Counted from the first letter of the stretch, positions 23,319 through 36,247 are shown. The stretch is DNA of 64,000 nucleotides from Phocoena phocoena (GCF_963924675.1 NC_089230.1:69803223-69867222), one strand, 5' to 3'. Translations and numbers: made by a program. The notes: generated by a model from the sequence alone, not told the origin.

Positions 23319-24579
23319 TGATGAAAAGTGATTGGGTCTCATAGCCTCCTTTATGAGTTTTTCATAGCAAACAAGGGACTTCTTACTCTTGCTGGATGAT
23401 TGGCAGGTTATATATAACCCTTTAGGGTGTAAAAACTGAGTACTTAAAGATATTCGTGTGATTCAATGTGTGATTGAAGTTGCATTTCATTGAACGTATA
23501 TAGCTGTATTCCGAAAACTTATATAAACAACTTAGTCAAGTAGATTTTGGGTTTATGTTGTCTCTCCAAAAGAAAAATATGAATTAACTGTATTCTTTGA
23601 GGAAAGTTAAATAATTATTTTTAAAGTTTCAATGTTGAGAATTCTACTGATAATTTCTTCCCATGATATGCTTTTCTCCTTCAACCATATTTGTCTTTCA
23701 AGAGTGGGCGTTCTGTGTTTGGTTATTGGCTGTAGTGTTCATTCAGAATATATTTATTGAGTTTCAGCCATGTATCAGGCACTGATAATGTGGGAACTCT
23801 AAATATAAGTTGGAAAACTAACCCATTTAATGGTACTATTCATGTATGTTTTTCAAAAGTTTGTAAAAATGGTCATTAGATATTGTAAATGTTTTAAAGG
23901 TTTTGCCAGTAGTTCTATTATTTTTTTTTAAATTATCAGCATAGAAATTTATTTGAATTCAAAATAATATGGTTATATTTAGGATAATATAATAATTCTC
24001 TAAAGCACATATCATCGTTGGCTCTGAGACAGTTCTAAAGATGTCATTCTTTTGAAGTCAAAATGTAGTAAGAATGTACAAGGAAGCAAAAATATAAAAA
24101 ATAAGTTTGCTAAGTATTGGGAGTTGTTATAAGAGGGGCACACCAAGGTAATGTAACAGAGTTCAAGTTACATAGCATGCAGCAAGGAGTTCTCTTGCTT
24201 TACCAACTCCTGGAAAATGAACCAGTAACCTCAGAATGCAAGAATACCACCACTGGGTTAGCAGGACAAACTTTCTGAGGGACACAGGGAGTAATTCACT
24301 ATACTTACCCTTTCTCTAACTCCTTGCCTTACACCAATTTCTTTTCTTTCCTCCAGGATAGGTTTTATCCCATGGAAAAAAAATGTGGTTTTATTTGTAA
24401 AGTGGAGTAAATAATATCCTGATTGAAGTAGGCAACATTTTAACTGACAATGCTTAGGAATCAAACTTTTGAGAAAGGTCAATCAGCTAGCTAGCAGAGA
24501 CCATCAGTGGCTTGCAGAAAAAAAAAATTCAGATAATATGTGTTTGCTAAATAGATAAAAAGAATAAGCAGTTAAAAAT
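23319..24579. other. Intergenic, nothing recognised
   Basis: AT-rich sequence after the SNX14 poly(A) site. One MIR/L2-like phrase at 23740-23790 (ATATATTTATTGAGTTTCAGCCATGTATCAGG). No gene. Confidence 0.5.
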
Positions 24580-26010
24580 GGGTGGAAAATCCCAGGGTTT
24601 ATTGTGACCTAGACAAGCAGAAGCAGACAGGTGACCTTTGATTAAGCCCATTTACTTGTGGAGTGAGCTGTGAGGGGCTCCAAGATAGAGTTTGGTTTCC
24701 AACAGTGTCCACAGCGAAAGGGGAAACTCAGAACATCTCGTCTCACAGAAACTGGAACATGGATGAGAAGTCTTTTTTGGAGTAGCCCTTCGAGCACATC
24801 ATCCTGTAGATCTGATGGGCCTGACTGCCCAGAAGGATTGGGCTCTTCGTGCTGGCAGCAGAGTCCTGTGCTAATCCCAGATCCTAAGCCATGAGTGTTG
24901 TTCTGAATCCACCCTGATAGTGATTAGCCAAGGGAACTCCATCCATCACCCCAGGTACAGGATTATAAGTGTCACTTGACCAACATTATCCTGAGCTCAT
25001 ATTTAGGATTTTAGCCAAGAGTTTGGGGTCAAGCCCTACCTGATTCCCGAATGCATAGCTGCAGCAGTCCCAGCCATACTGATAGCTAACAGCAAGTTGT
25101 TGCAGATCTTCACAGCCTGCCCAGTCCCAGCAGCTCCACGCCACGCCACGTTGCAGCCCACGCACCCTGGCAGCTCTTGGGCAGCAGCAAATTCTTCTGC
25201 GACTCCTCCCACCGTTAAATGTGAAGCTCCCAGACCGAACAGCTCCCACACCACCAGAAACAGGGGCATCCGTGAAAACTGCTCCCATTTCCTCAACTTC
25301 TTTGGCCAATTCGTTCAAAACCATAGGATCAACAGTACTGGAATCTATTAAGAGTGAGCCTTTCTTCACTTTTTTTTAGAATTTCATTTGCTCCAGAACA
25401 AGCTTCTATCGCATCGATGCTGGTGGGCAGCATTGTAATAATTCTGTCAGCTTTTTTGGCTACATCTGCTGGGGAAGACACTACCTGTTCACCTGCATCT
25501 AGAAACTCTTTGCATGCATCAGGGAACACATCATAAATAATGAGTGGATAGCCATGTTTCATGAGATTTTTTTTTTTTTTGCATTACGCGGGCCTCTCAC
25601 CGTTGTGGCCTCTTCCGTTGCGGAGCACAGGCTCTGGATGCGCAGGCTCAGCGGCCATGGCTCACGGGCCCAGCCGCTCCGCGGCATGTGGGATCTTCCC
25701 GGACCGGGGCACGAACCCATGTCCCCTGCATCGGCAGGCGGACTCTCAACCACTGCGCCACCAGGGAAGCTGAGATTTTTTGTCATTGGATTCCCCATGT
25801 TGCCTACTCCAGTGAATCCAACTGGAGTCTTGGAAGCCATTGACCTAGAATACACCGCTGCAAGGCTGGCCACTGCTGGTTGCTGCCGGCAGCTCCAGTA
25901 CCGGAGGCCAGAGGCAGCTCCACGGAGCCGTTAGGAGGCTGCTATGCTGCCCCCGCCCCGCCTCCCACGGTGACCTCCGAGGCTCCCAGCTCACCTACTG
26001 GCTGTTAGGG
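24580..26010 (-). pseudogene. HIBADH: HIBADH processed pseudogene, split by a SINE
   Basis: Intronless minus-strand copy of 3-hydroxyisobutyrate dehydrogenase (mitochondrial valine catabolism). Recognisable blocks in three frames: TPVGFTGVGNMGNPMTKNL (NAD-binding GxGxxG), KHGYPLIIYDVFPDACKEF, GSLLIDSSTVDP, DAPVSGGVGA, KICNNLLLAISM, LDPKLLAKILNMSSG and KGYSKKDFSS. The 5' UTR-like GC-rich sequence and the changed start codon (ATA at forward 25945-25943) are present, so the copy is near full length. Disabled by start loss, several frameshifts and a CHR SINE at 25573-25772 inside the codons after KNL. The 3' end is set near an AATAAA (forward 24598-24603); no poly(A) tail survives. Boundaries are approximate. 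Confidence 0.9.
25573..25772 (-). repeat. CHR-type SINE nested in HIBADH retrocopy
   Basis: GCATTACGCGGGCCTCTCAC through CGCCACCAGGGAAGC, antisense on the + strand and thus in the sense direction of the pseudogene. Flanked by TGAGATTTTT (25561-25570, 25771-25780), a TSD that places the insertion after the retrocopy formed. Confidence 0.92.
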
Positions 26011-26289
26011 TGCGTGGTCTATTATCTTTTTAATTGCTTAAAAGTTCTAGACTATGTATGAATTTCTTTGAATCGGTGCTTTACTACCAAGCCTTAAACA
26101 TTTACTAGTTTCTCAGGGACAGGTGGGAATTAATCTAATTCTTCACATTTAAAAATCCATAGCATTTTATTATTTAAAGTGTCACGGTGAACTGGAAAAA
26201 TAAAATATGTACAGCCCTTTTATGCCATCCTCACCCACTTTCCTATAAATTGTGGTATTTTGTTTATTTAGATGAGAAAAAAATTCTTA

Positions 26290-26690
26290 TGAGTGTATCA
26301 AATGGCCTGGGCTACCATGATAAAATACCATAAATGGGGTGACTTAACAGAAATTTATTTCTCACAATTCTGGAGGCTGGTAAGTCCAAGATCAAGGTGC
26401 CTGCAAGGTAGGTTTCATTTTGAGACCTCTTCCCTTGGTTGTAGACGGCTGCCTTTTTTCACTGTGTGCTCACATGACCTCTTTGTGCGAGCGTGTGGGA
26501 AGAAAGAAAGAGATCTTTCTCTATCTGCTTCTTCTTATAAGGCCACAAATGCTATTGGGTTAGGTTTTATGACCTGATTCAACCTTAATTACCTCCTAAA
26601 GACCTCATTTCCAACTATAGTCATACTGGAGTTTAGGGTTTCAGCATGTGAATTTTAGGAGGACACATGTAAATCTATAGCAGTGAGTGA
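26290..26690 (+). repeat. Ancient interspersed repeat, family unassigned
   Basis: Typical words: CCTGGGCTACCATGATAAAATACC, CTCACAATTCTGGAGGCTGG, CCAAGATCAAGGTGCC and CAGCATGTGAATTTTAGGAGG. This pattern recurs across mammalian genomes, but I cannot name it securely. Confidence 0.55.
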
Positions 26691-27494
26691 GCTTTATTTA
26701 AAGAAAATGTGCTGTATAAAAATCTACAAATACAAAATCATTCGCATAATAAAAGGGAAAGGAACTAGATGCATTCTCTGTTGGCCAGGCATTTTATATC
26801 ACATTTCACCGTCCAGTAACTGTGAGATGGTATTATTCCTGTTTTATAGGTAAGGATAATGAAGCCAGAGAGAACGGTAAAGTTGGAATTCAAACTTAGG
26901 TCTGTCTCTAGTCTTCGTGTTCTTGTCATTGTTGACCCGTGAAAGGAGCCTTTATTTCCAAAAGCGGTCACTCTGGATCCCTTTAAAAAGTAAGTTCCCC
27001 TGGTGCATTTCAAATATTTTACTTTGCACATTCCTTTCTATCCATCTCTATGTGTGTCTTGTAGTGCATGAGTTTCACATTTTGAAATGTGTTTATAGAA
27101 ATAACTCTGTTTCTGGTTGGGCGATAAAATGAAATTAAATAGATGGGAAGACACTTTGAAATTTATAAAGGACATTATAAGTTCGTGTTATAAGTGTAAT
27201 CATTTACCTGTAGATAGCAGAAACTTCTGAGAAATGGTTGAAAGAAAGCAAACATATTTGTTGACTTCCTAAAAACCGTTAGATTTTACAATAAAAAATC
27301 AGAAGTCTAATCTGCCACTGTTCTTTGCAGACTGTATAATGATATATATGCAAGTTGTAACTTCAGATATGGTCAACATTAGAATAAAAATGACCGACTG
27401 ACTAAATGAATGAGCAAACATCTTGCTAGTCTACTCCACTTCCATTTCAAAGACTATGTTGTCTTTTATATATCCAGTAGTGTCTTCAGTGTTG

Positions 27495-27745
27495 CTAGAT
27501 ACGTAAGGAGACATCCTTAACCTGAGGCCTACGGCCCCTAGAAGATCGCCAAATCCAGTGAAAAACATTTTTTGTATTTCACTATTTTTTGTTAATTTGA
27601 TGTTTATGATTTTTTTCTATCAAATTATATTAAAGTATTATTCCAAGTAAGGGATGTGGCTGTATTCCAGTAAAACCTTACTTACATAAAGCAGTGGCAG
27701 GCAGGATTTGGCCCTTAGGCTGTAGTTTGCTAATTCCTGATGTGG
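27495..27745 (+). repeat. hAT-type (Charlie-like) DNA transposon fragment
   Basis: The 3' part GATGTGGCTGTATTCCAGTA, AAACCTTACTTACATAAAGC, AGGATTTGGCCCTTAGGCTG, TAGTTTGCTAATTCCTG resembles a common MER-type DNA transposon remnant. Confidence 0.6.
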
Positions 27746-28084
27746 AAGAACGAAAGCAAGGAGGGAAAAGGGATGCTCTTAGAAAACTTGTAATCACCTT
27801 CATATTAGGGAGTGGCAGGGGGGAGGCTACAAAATTTACTCTTTGGAGAAAGGCACCTGTCCTTCTTGGGGAAGACTTAATTGGCCTTTTGGTTGCAGAG
27901 GGGTTAAAGAAGACTCTAACTGCTCTGCATAATGAAAAGGGTGTTTAGGTAGAGAAGTTATTTTCTTAATTGCTTACTTTCTCTGGAGGGGCTGATACCG
28001 GAGAAAAAGGACTGTGTGGCTTTTGGACTGAGTCAGGAGGGTGGCAGAGAGGCAGGAGAGAAGGAATCATGCACGATTTGTTTA

Positions 28085-29210
28085 CCTTATTCTACACGTG
28101 TGTATTGAGTGCTCACTATCTGCCAGGCAGTTTTAGATGCCAGGGATATATTTGTGCATTTCTAAGCTTACATTCGAACCCAGGGAGACAGACAATATAA
28201 ATAAGAAAATAGTATATAGTATGTTAGAAAGTAACAAGTGCTCAGAAGAAAAATACACTGAAAAGGAAAATCAAATGGTATGGGTGGAGGTGTGCAGTTT
28301 AAAATAATGTGTCCAGGACATTGTAGAAAAGACCGGAAGGAGGTGAGATAGCAAGCCGTGCAAATATTTTGGAGCCCATATTCCAAATATTTGGAAATAG
28401 CAAGTGCGAAGGTTTGAGTGGGAGTGTGCCTGTTTTGTAGAAAGAGTAGCAAGGAGATCAGTGTGGCTTCATCATGGTGAGTGAAGGGAGATAATGTCAG
28501 AGAAATGACGGGAGAAAAGATCACAAAGGGCCTTGGAAGCCATTGTGATAACTCCCTTTTACCCGGTGTATGATGGAAAGATTTTGAGCAGGCCAGCGAC
28601 TATATTGTGATAGAATTACTTTGGTTACTGCATTGGGAGTGTTGAGAACAGACTAAAGAGTAAAAGTAGAGACAAGGAGCTCATTTAGCAGGCTGGTGAA
28701 GTAATTCAGTTGAAATGACAGTCATCTGGATCAGGGCAGTACTTGTGGAGTTTTCGTGAAGTTGAGGTCTTTTGTTTTTAAGTTAGGCAACAGAATTTCC
28801 TGATGGACAGGTTGTGAGTTTGAGAAAAACGGAGCAGCCAAGGATGACTCCAAGGTTCTGCCTGAGCAAGGAACGATGAAGGGCCTATTAAATGAGCTGA
28901 GGGAGATTGTGACTGGCACGTGTTTTGAGGGGAAGATCAGGAATTCATTTTTGGACACGTAAAGTTTGGGGGGGCCTATTAACCGTCTTAAATAGAGATG
29001 CCAAGTAGGCAGTTGTATTTATGAGTCTGGAGTCCATGGGAGGGGTTATAAACTTGAGAGTCACCAGGATCGAGATGTAAAACTGGATGACAGCACCGAG
29101 AGATGAAGTGTAAACAGAAGAGAGAAGCAGTCCGAGGACCGTGCCCTGGGGCTCTCCAGTGCTTAACACTAAGAGAGCTGAGAAGGAACCCCAGGAAGGA
29201 CTCCCAAGTG
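28085..29210 (+). repeat. Ancient interspersed repeat, long copy
   Basis: Runs from GTGTATTGAGTGCTCACTAT...CCAGGCAG through GGGCCTTGGAAGCCATTGTG, TGGTTACTGCATTGGGAGTG and GAGATGCCAAGTAGGCAGTTG. Same family as 19467-19990. No coding potential; minus-strand ORFs across it are incidental. Confidence 0.55.
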
Positions 29211-30964
29211 ATGGGTTTGGTGGATGCTTTTTAGGAGCATCGATATCTCACACTGAGTTGTAAGTTTTCTTCTTCATTGTAACTCCCTCCATTTATGCCC
29301 GCTTAACACTTCAACATTATGCTAGCTGCTCTTGGGAGTGAAGGGAGTACTGTATCCATATTGGGGGACAATGCCTGGCGGAGAAAATGGGTACGGCCTG
29401 GAGACTTAAGTTTTTAAAAGTGGCTCAAATGTCTGAAAAAATGGGTGACATTGAAATTTCTTTATAAGGAAATGTGTTTTAGGTAATTTTCTAAAGTTTG
29501 TCAGATCCATTTTCGTCATACAAGAATGAAAACTGCATAATTTTCCCTGAGGGATTTTATTCATGTTACTTAATGTCGGAACTGTGCTTCCTATTTAACT
29601 TCCCTCCCTCCTCACCGCACACACAGGTGCTCAGGGGAACTTTCTGACATTTTCTCCTAGTGTGGGCTAGTTTAATCTCTTGATTGTAAGTGATGGAACT
29701 CAACTTTGCTTTAGAAAAAGAAAAGAGAAATAACATATTTTTTCATGTAACCCAACTACAGAAAGGCAATAATGGAGTTGTCCTCAGTATGACTTACCCA
29801 GCACTTGAATAGTGTCAGGACTCTCTGTGGACATATGTCCATTTCTTGTCTCAGCTTCTGTCCTGTCAACTGTTACTCTTGTGGATGCCTTCATGTGGGA
29901 GAGGACGGTTAAACAAACCGTGGAATCACGTGATGACACAGAGGGGCAAAGAGGGAGCTTGTCTCTCTCTACATCTATACCCATATAAAAGCTTGTGGAA
30001 GGATTCTTATCGTCTTGGCTTGCCTCTTAATTCAGACCAAGATGATGAGGCACTGTAACTGTGAGACCTAGGTCATGTGCTCCCACCAGAGCTAAGAGAT
30101 TGCTTCTGTAATTAACTGTCCCACCAGAACTACCTGAGATTGAAGAGGTTCAGTGTCTTCCCAAAATGGGGGCTCTTTCCAGGAGTGGGAAGAGATGCCA
30201 GATTGGCAAATACGTGCATGCGTTTCTGTTTTCAGATGTTAATTTTGGCTGTCACTTCCACTCAGCTGTGAACAGTCCAAGTGCCAGGATGTGTCTTTCT
30301 CACCCCTGTATCACCTGTGCATAGTCCAGCAGCACCTGGCACTAAGAAGGTGATGGGCACAAAAAGACGAGTTTGTGGGGGGATGGACACAAAACGACTA
30401 GGTGAGTTGAGGTGGAATGTACGTGCAGGGAGTTAAGAGGCAGGGGTGTGGCCTGTGATCCAGGTCCCTCACCTCTCTTATGACTGTTGCCAGAGTGAAA
30501 GACATACTAAGACCAGGGCACATGCCTCTCTCTCTGTGATCCTGAACCAGTGCTGCAGGTAAGGTGATCATGTCAGCTAACCTCAGGACACTGGTGACTC
30601 ATGTGCACACTCACAGATTTCTGAATCAGATAAAAGGCATTTCAGGAGAAGGAGGAAGCAGAGAGAGGTGTTGGAAAGAAAGGGAAAGGGGCTGCTATAG
30701 AGGTCTAACTGCCGAGAAGTTATAAGGGAGCACGAAGACTGATATTGATTTTTTCCCCAAATAGCCACAAAAACAAGAAAAGTTATACTGAATGTGGCCA
30801 ACGTATTGAATAATTGAAGGACATTAAGTATATAAGAGATACAGCTGTGTGGACACTGACAGATACACTTAAGTTGAGGAGGCCGGTGAGCTGAGCACCA
30901 GAGGGAGGGAGAATAGCCCTGCTGAAGCATTGCATTCTGTTGAACTGCACCAAGTGCTCACTCT
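29211..30964. other. Intergenic, nothing recognised
   Basis: Unique-looking sequence between repeats. No exon-like ORF, RNA gene or clear repeat seen. Confidence 0.45.
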
Positions 30965-30975
30965 TTCAATTTTCG

Positions 30976-31092
30976 TTTTTTTTGGCCACACCATGCAGCT
31001 TGCAGGATCTTAGTTCCCCGACCAGGGATTGAACCCGGGCCCCGGCAGTGAGAGTGCTGAGACCTAACCACTGGACCACCAGGGAATTCCCT
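30976..31092 (-). repeat. Short tRNA-derived SINE (second subfamily)
   Basis: TTGGCCACACCATGCAGCTTGC ... CCAGGGATTGAACCCGGG ... GGACCACCAGGGAATTCCC, antisense. Confidence 0.87.
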
Positions 31093-31187
31093 CAGTTTTC
31101 TATATTGATGAAAAGTTTAAAGATGTTCATGCGGTCTTAAATAGATTAATGATCTTTTGTAAATGATGTGGACTTGTGTTAATTTTT

Positions 31188-31537
31188 TTTTCTTCTTTTT
31201 TATAAATTTATTTATTTATTTTTGGCTGCGTTGGATCTTCGTTGCTGTGTGGGTTTTCTCTAGTTGCGGTGAGTGGAGGCTACTCTTCATTGCAGTGTGC
31301 GGCTTCTCATTGCAGTGGCTTCTCTTGTGGAGCACGGGCTCTAGGTGCACGGGCTTCAGTAGTTGTGGCTTGTGGGCTCAGTGGTTGTGGCTCGCGGGCT
31401 CTAGAGCGCAGGCTCAGTAGTTGTGGCGCACGGGCTTAGTTGCTCCGTGGCATGTGGGATCTTCCCAGACCAGGGCTCAAACCCGTGTCCCCTGTATTGG
31501 CAGGCGGATTCTTAACCACTGTGCCACCAGGGAAGCC
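31188..31537 (-). repeat. CHR-type SINE, long form, with TSD
   Basis: TTGGCTGCGTTGGATCTTCG through GTGCCACCAGGGAAGCC. Perfect 15-base TSD CTTGTGTTAATTTTT (31173-31187, 31538-31552). Confidence 0.92.
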
Positions 31538-31552
31538 CTTGTGTTAATTTTT

Positions 31553-33130
31553 ACAGTCTATAATATTTCTAATAGTTGTACACTCTCCTCCCTCTGTTAA
31601 GGGACCTCTGGCATTAAGCTGTGGCTGGTATCTAGAGGAGATTAGCAGTTGTCTCAGCTCTGGGATTGAGCCCACTGGTGTCTCTTGATCTAGATTTGAA
31701 GGGGATGACTAGTAATTTATTACAGTGAATAATATTTAAAATACTTAAGTCAGTGTATGATTTATTTTTTCTATTTATATTTTAAATGTGAATTGTATTG
31801 GCTTCCTCATTAGCCCTGTAATGCTACTCCCATTCACTTGCATTGTGGGCTTTCTTGAATGGGTTAGGGAGGGGCAGATGAAGCAGTGATCAGATAGTCA
31901 AGGAGCCAGCAGCCTCCTTATCTGTGGTGTCATTCTAGAGAACAGTAATGACCGAGGTTACCTTACTAGTTTGTTCATTATTACTTGTTCTACAGTAGTG
32001 TCTGGGATCTCTTGTTTTATAGTCCCATCTTTTCTTTCCACTTTTACCCAAAGATAGATACTCCTCAGTAAGGAATAAGGCAAGGCTACGCGAAGAAAAC
32101 TTGAGCAGGATAATGATACATCTGTGTGGTAGATGAGCAGGAATGATGCTATATGCATTTCTTAGTTATGACACAAGAGTTATCACAAAATCAGTTTCAC
32201 AACATGATAAATTAGTGAAATTTTTAGGAATGCTATATAAATGTAAACATATAAAGTCAATACATTGTGATTTTACCAGAAAGATAAGACTTGTTTATTT
32301 TTCAAGTGTATGGATTTTCTTACTTCATCTGTAGAGTATAGATCTGAAAAAAAGTCAACACCAAATTAAAAACTCAAGCTCAATTAGAAATTTGATTAGC
32401 CATATTTATTTTTTCTTTATAAAAAATATATATCTTAGCGACTGATTTCATTACTAATATGCTTATTATTTAATGATTAAATACCAGAAAAAGTTTAGTG
32501 TTGTTTACTTTTAGAGTGATTTTGGCTTTCATAAAAATCTGGATTTCATACATGTGATGTACATTGTTGGAGAGGAAGTTAAGAACTCAACATAGTTTTC
32601 AAGACATACTCAGAAGGTAGCGTTTTTAACATCATTTCATATATATTTGTGGTACTAGGAGATTCTCAGAGTACTCACAGGGGCCACTTCTCACTTTTGA
32701 TTGTCTGGAACTGGAACATCTTTATTTGGAGGAATTCCAAGGTAATTGGGGGAGGGGGCATTGAAGGAAGCCAAAAGGCTGGAGATGAGTCCTCACTCAG
32801 CCTTCTTTTATCTTTATGAAAGACAGCTTGGGCCTGAACCAGGCTCAGCTTGTTATTTGCTCCCATCTGAATGGAGGTACCAGGACAGCCAGTGGCCCTG
32901 GCAGGTGTAGCTGTGGTGGAGATGAACCCATCAGCACCAGGCTGGTGTATGAAGGCTGTTCCCGTGGCAGGATTTTAGCCATGCCTCACTTTCCTTGCTT
33001 GCTCTCCATTTCTAGGCCTGGCTCTCCATGCTTCCAGATGATTCTGGGGACTAGCTAATATTCTTCTGGTATGTCTCTGCTGATAGACTTTTTGTTTTTG
33101 CAACCAAAAATCCCAGTGAATAGTGAGTCT
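31553..33130. other. Intergenic, nothing recognised
   Basis: AT-rich unassigned sequence. No gene or clear repeat. Confidence 0.45.
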
Positions 33131-33184
33131 ATAATTTCCATTGTTGTTTTTATTTTATTTTATTATTATTTTTGAAGTTTTTCA

Positions 33185-33315
33185 GTTTTATTTATTAATT
33201 TACTTTGGCTGCACCACATGGCTTGTGGGATTTTAGTTCCCCGACCAGTGATCGAACCCGGGTCCATGGCAATGAAAACCCGAGTCTTAACTGCTGGACC
33301 ACCAGGGAATTCCCT
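33185..33315 (-). repeat. Short tRNA-derived SINE (second subfamily)
   Basis: TTTGGCTGCACCACATGGCTTG ... GATCGAACCCGGGTCC ... GGACCACCAGGGAATTCCC, antisense. Flanks CCATTGTTGTTTTTA / CCGTTGTTGCTTTTA look like a decayed TSD. Confidence 0.85.
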
Positions 33316-33677
33316 CCGTTGTTGCTTTTAATATGCCAGTATCCATGTCATAGGCCAGAGTTAAATTGTCTTCATACCCTAACTAGCTTACTTATTAACC
33401 GAATATTTTCATCAAGTATTTCATTCAGATTCTTAGAGGGCTCAGTACGCCTTACTAGAGATTGGAGATCTCCCAGCTTGTTACAAAAGTTTAAAGCTCC
33501 TGCTTTTGACTGCATTAGTTAGGAAAACTCGTTCCTTTTGATTTGCTTGGGTTGAGCCAAGTCAGCTTCTAAAATGTGTCCTATTTTACCAGCACAAAAA
33601 TAACATTAATTGTAACCCTTCATTTGTAGGGTTGCCTCAGGGCTGCCCCGGGGGATTACGTAGATCATCTAGGGGAC

Positions 33678-34132
33678 GGTTATGGGTTGAACTGTGTCCC
33701 CTGAAAAGATGCTGAGGTCTTGTGGCAGGACTTTAGTCCCAACCCCGTGTACCCGTGAATGTGAGCTTATTTAGAAATAGGGATTTTGCACATGATTAAA
33801 ATGAAGTCATTAGAGTGGGCCTGATCCAGTATGACTATGACTTTATACAGTATAAGGGGAAATTTGGACCCAGAGACAGACACGTACAGAGGGAAAAGGA
33901 TGTAAAAGCATGGGGAGAATAACATCTATAAGGCAAGGAATATCTGAGGCTAGCTAACCAGAGCTGGGAAGAGGCCTGGAACAGATTCTCCCTCCCAACC
34001 CTCAGAAGGAACTGACCGTGCCAAATTGATCGTAGACTTTTTAGCCTCCAGACGGTGAGATGATGAATTTCTGTTGTTTAAGCCACCCAGTTTGTGGTAC
34101 TTGGTTACAGCAGGCCCAGGAAACTAAATCAG
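33678..34132 (+). repeat. MaLR-like solo LTR (ERVL-MaLR class)
   Basis: GTTATGGGTTGAACTGTGTCC at the start; ATTTAGAAATAGGG, AAATGAAGTCATTAGAGTGG and AAATTTGGACCCAGAGACAG in the middle; TTCTGTTGTTTAAGCCACCC and CAGGAAACTAAATCAG at the end. This order is typical of old MaLR-class LTRs. No internal region is attached. Exact subfamily not assigned. Confidence 0.6.
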
Positions 34133-34672
34133 AGACCATTACTAATTTAGGCAAGCCTAGTCATGTATCCACAGGGCTACATAGTCTCTGAGGGCGCTTA
34201 CTCTGCTGAAAACTGCTGAGGGCAGCTCTGCCACCAACTGCATTTAATGTGTCTGATCACGGTGTACCAGCTGGTCTGCTCTATCATCGGCATTAATTGA
34301 GGAAAGTTCTTGACGTACAACCAGTTCAGGTAAGTTAATTAAAATCCCTAACACTGTATGACTTGAACATTTTTAATTTTAGGAAACCACTATTGGTCTT
34401 AAATTCTGTACGTAAAAACCGTAAAATTTAGTAGTCTTACTTAAAATATCCTTTATTTACTGTTCTTTCCTACCTAAAAACTGCATGTATTTTTCTTGTT
34501 TTGGGGGTAAGAAGGGGGACAGGGAGAGTTAGTAGATGGCGGGGGGCTGATAATCTAGGGAAGTGATACCAGTGATGAACTGGCAAAGAGTTTTCCATCA
34601 GTCATATTGTCTTGGGTTATAGGTGTTTGCTTGAGAGAAGTAACTACCAGAGACAAGGAGTATATCTTCAAT

Positions 34673-34678
34673 TTTATT
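34673..34678 (-). terminator. NT5E: NT5E distal poly(A) signal (candidate)
   Basis: TTTATT on the + strand, AATAAA on the minus strand, giving a 3' UTR of about 1.8 kb. Confidence 0.55.
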
Positions 34679-35949
34679 GTTTGGAACCTACAATTGCAAA
34701 GTGTTTCCAGGTCATTTCTTAAACCACTGAATAATACATGTACACATATTTAGAAAACTTACAAAATGTTTTTTAAAAATTTGTGCTCCAATAGGATTTA
34801 CCCTATTTTACAGGCCAAGCATAAGAAAATATACCCCAAATGCAATCTTATTGACATTTTCCTCTTACAGTCTATGGACATTTGGTTATTTAGGGCCAGT
34901 CTGTATACGCATAGAACCTAGGGCATTATTTTACTGCAACATTTACAAAGAGGTTGTGAAATTTAAAAGTATGTTTTGTATCAAGAATACCTAATAATTG
35001 TAAACATCAAGAAACATTCTCACTCTTCCATCCTTTAGCTGCTGTTCACTGACTCTGTGTAGGGTGAGGGCTCCCACTTCTTACTGAATCATTTCTACGG
35101 TAACGAGCAGGCTCACGTGGTCCCCCCACCCCCTTAAGCAAGTATTTGTTCCTTGTGCATAAATCATTCATTTCGTCGGTCTGGGTATTTCCTGAGCACG
35201 CGCTTAGAGGGGCACTCTCTCAGGCAGGAGTTCTCATAACTATGCCTGAGAATGACTGAGAGTGACTGTTCAGATTTGGAGGCAGAGCTGACTTTAGATT
35301 TAGGTATACCCCTTAAAAAAAATCAACCTTGGCTCCGCTCTGGATTTCCCATAACTGGGGGAGGGGGCGGAGTGTGTGTGTGTGAGACTAGAATCAGTGC
35401 TGGCATCTTGCTGGGGAGAGACAGGTGCAGGTTTAGAGCTACACCTTCTCTAAGAAGGTTCTCTTCTCATGACACCTTCCCACTAGGAAGAAGGAAGAAA
35501 GAAGCAGAGGGAGAACTGATAGAATCTCATAAAATTATTAGTAGCTAACGCCATGTGTCAGGCACTCTGCTGCTACTCCTTAGCAAATACGTATTTAACA
35601 AGTGTAAATGGCCTTTAGCTCTGACTCTTCTATAGTGTTAAGTTGGTCCTGGGCATCCTGGTCTTTCCTTCCCTTTCTCCCTGCCCCTTGACTGCGTTCT
35701 GCAGCTCCTGGCCTTTCCCATTATCTGCTGCATCTCTTGTCCCAGCTCCTCAAAGGCACACGGTGGTGCAGGAGAGAACGCCACCCTGTGTTTAGTCCAT
35801 TAAACTCCCTATAACAACACGTGCTGAAAAGGAAAAAACAGAGACCAGAAATAAAGCAGACTTGTTCTACATGAGTCTGGGGCTACGGATAGTAAAAAAG
35901 AGAGGAGACCATTAAGTATCTTCCTGAACAGTTAACTGGATATAACTGA

Positions 35950-36180
35950 AGGAGTGCGGGACTGAGGTCAGAAGGCTCAGGTGCAGGTCTGGGATCTGTC
36001 ACTTTTAGCTATATGGCCTTAAACATGTCAATTCTTTCTGAGCTTTAGTTCCCTCATCTGTCAAATGGGAAAAACAATACCTGTCTTGCCTACCAGCGAA
36101 AGTTATGGGCATCAAATAAGATAGTGTGCTTAAAACTCCCTTGTAAATGATAAAGTTCTATGTAAACATAAGTTGTTTGG
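35950..36180 (+). repeat. MIR element in NT5E 3' UTR
   Basis: GGTCTGGGATCTGTCACTTT, TATATGGCCTTAAACATGTC, GCTTTAGTTCCCTCATCTGT and CAAATGGGAAAAACAATACC follow the MIR order. It is antisense to NT5E transcription. Confidence 0.75.
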
Positions 36181-36241
36181 TGGATTAGAATGGATATAAA
36201 GGAGAAAAATGATGTGTATGTTTTAAAATTGTTTATAACGT

Positions 36242-36247
36242 TTTATT
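36242..36247 (-). terminator. NT5E: NT5E proximal poly(A) signal (candidate)
   Basis: AATAAA on the minus strand about 255 bases past the stop codon. Use would give a short 3' UTR that omits the MIR-derived part. Inferred from the motif only. Confidence 0.4.

Noticed and set aside
24986..25562. HIBADH-like minus-strand ORFs as a live gene
   Set aside because: Frameshifts between blocks, lost start codon, no introns and an inserted SINE: a processed pseudogene.
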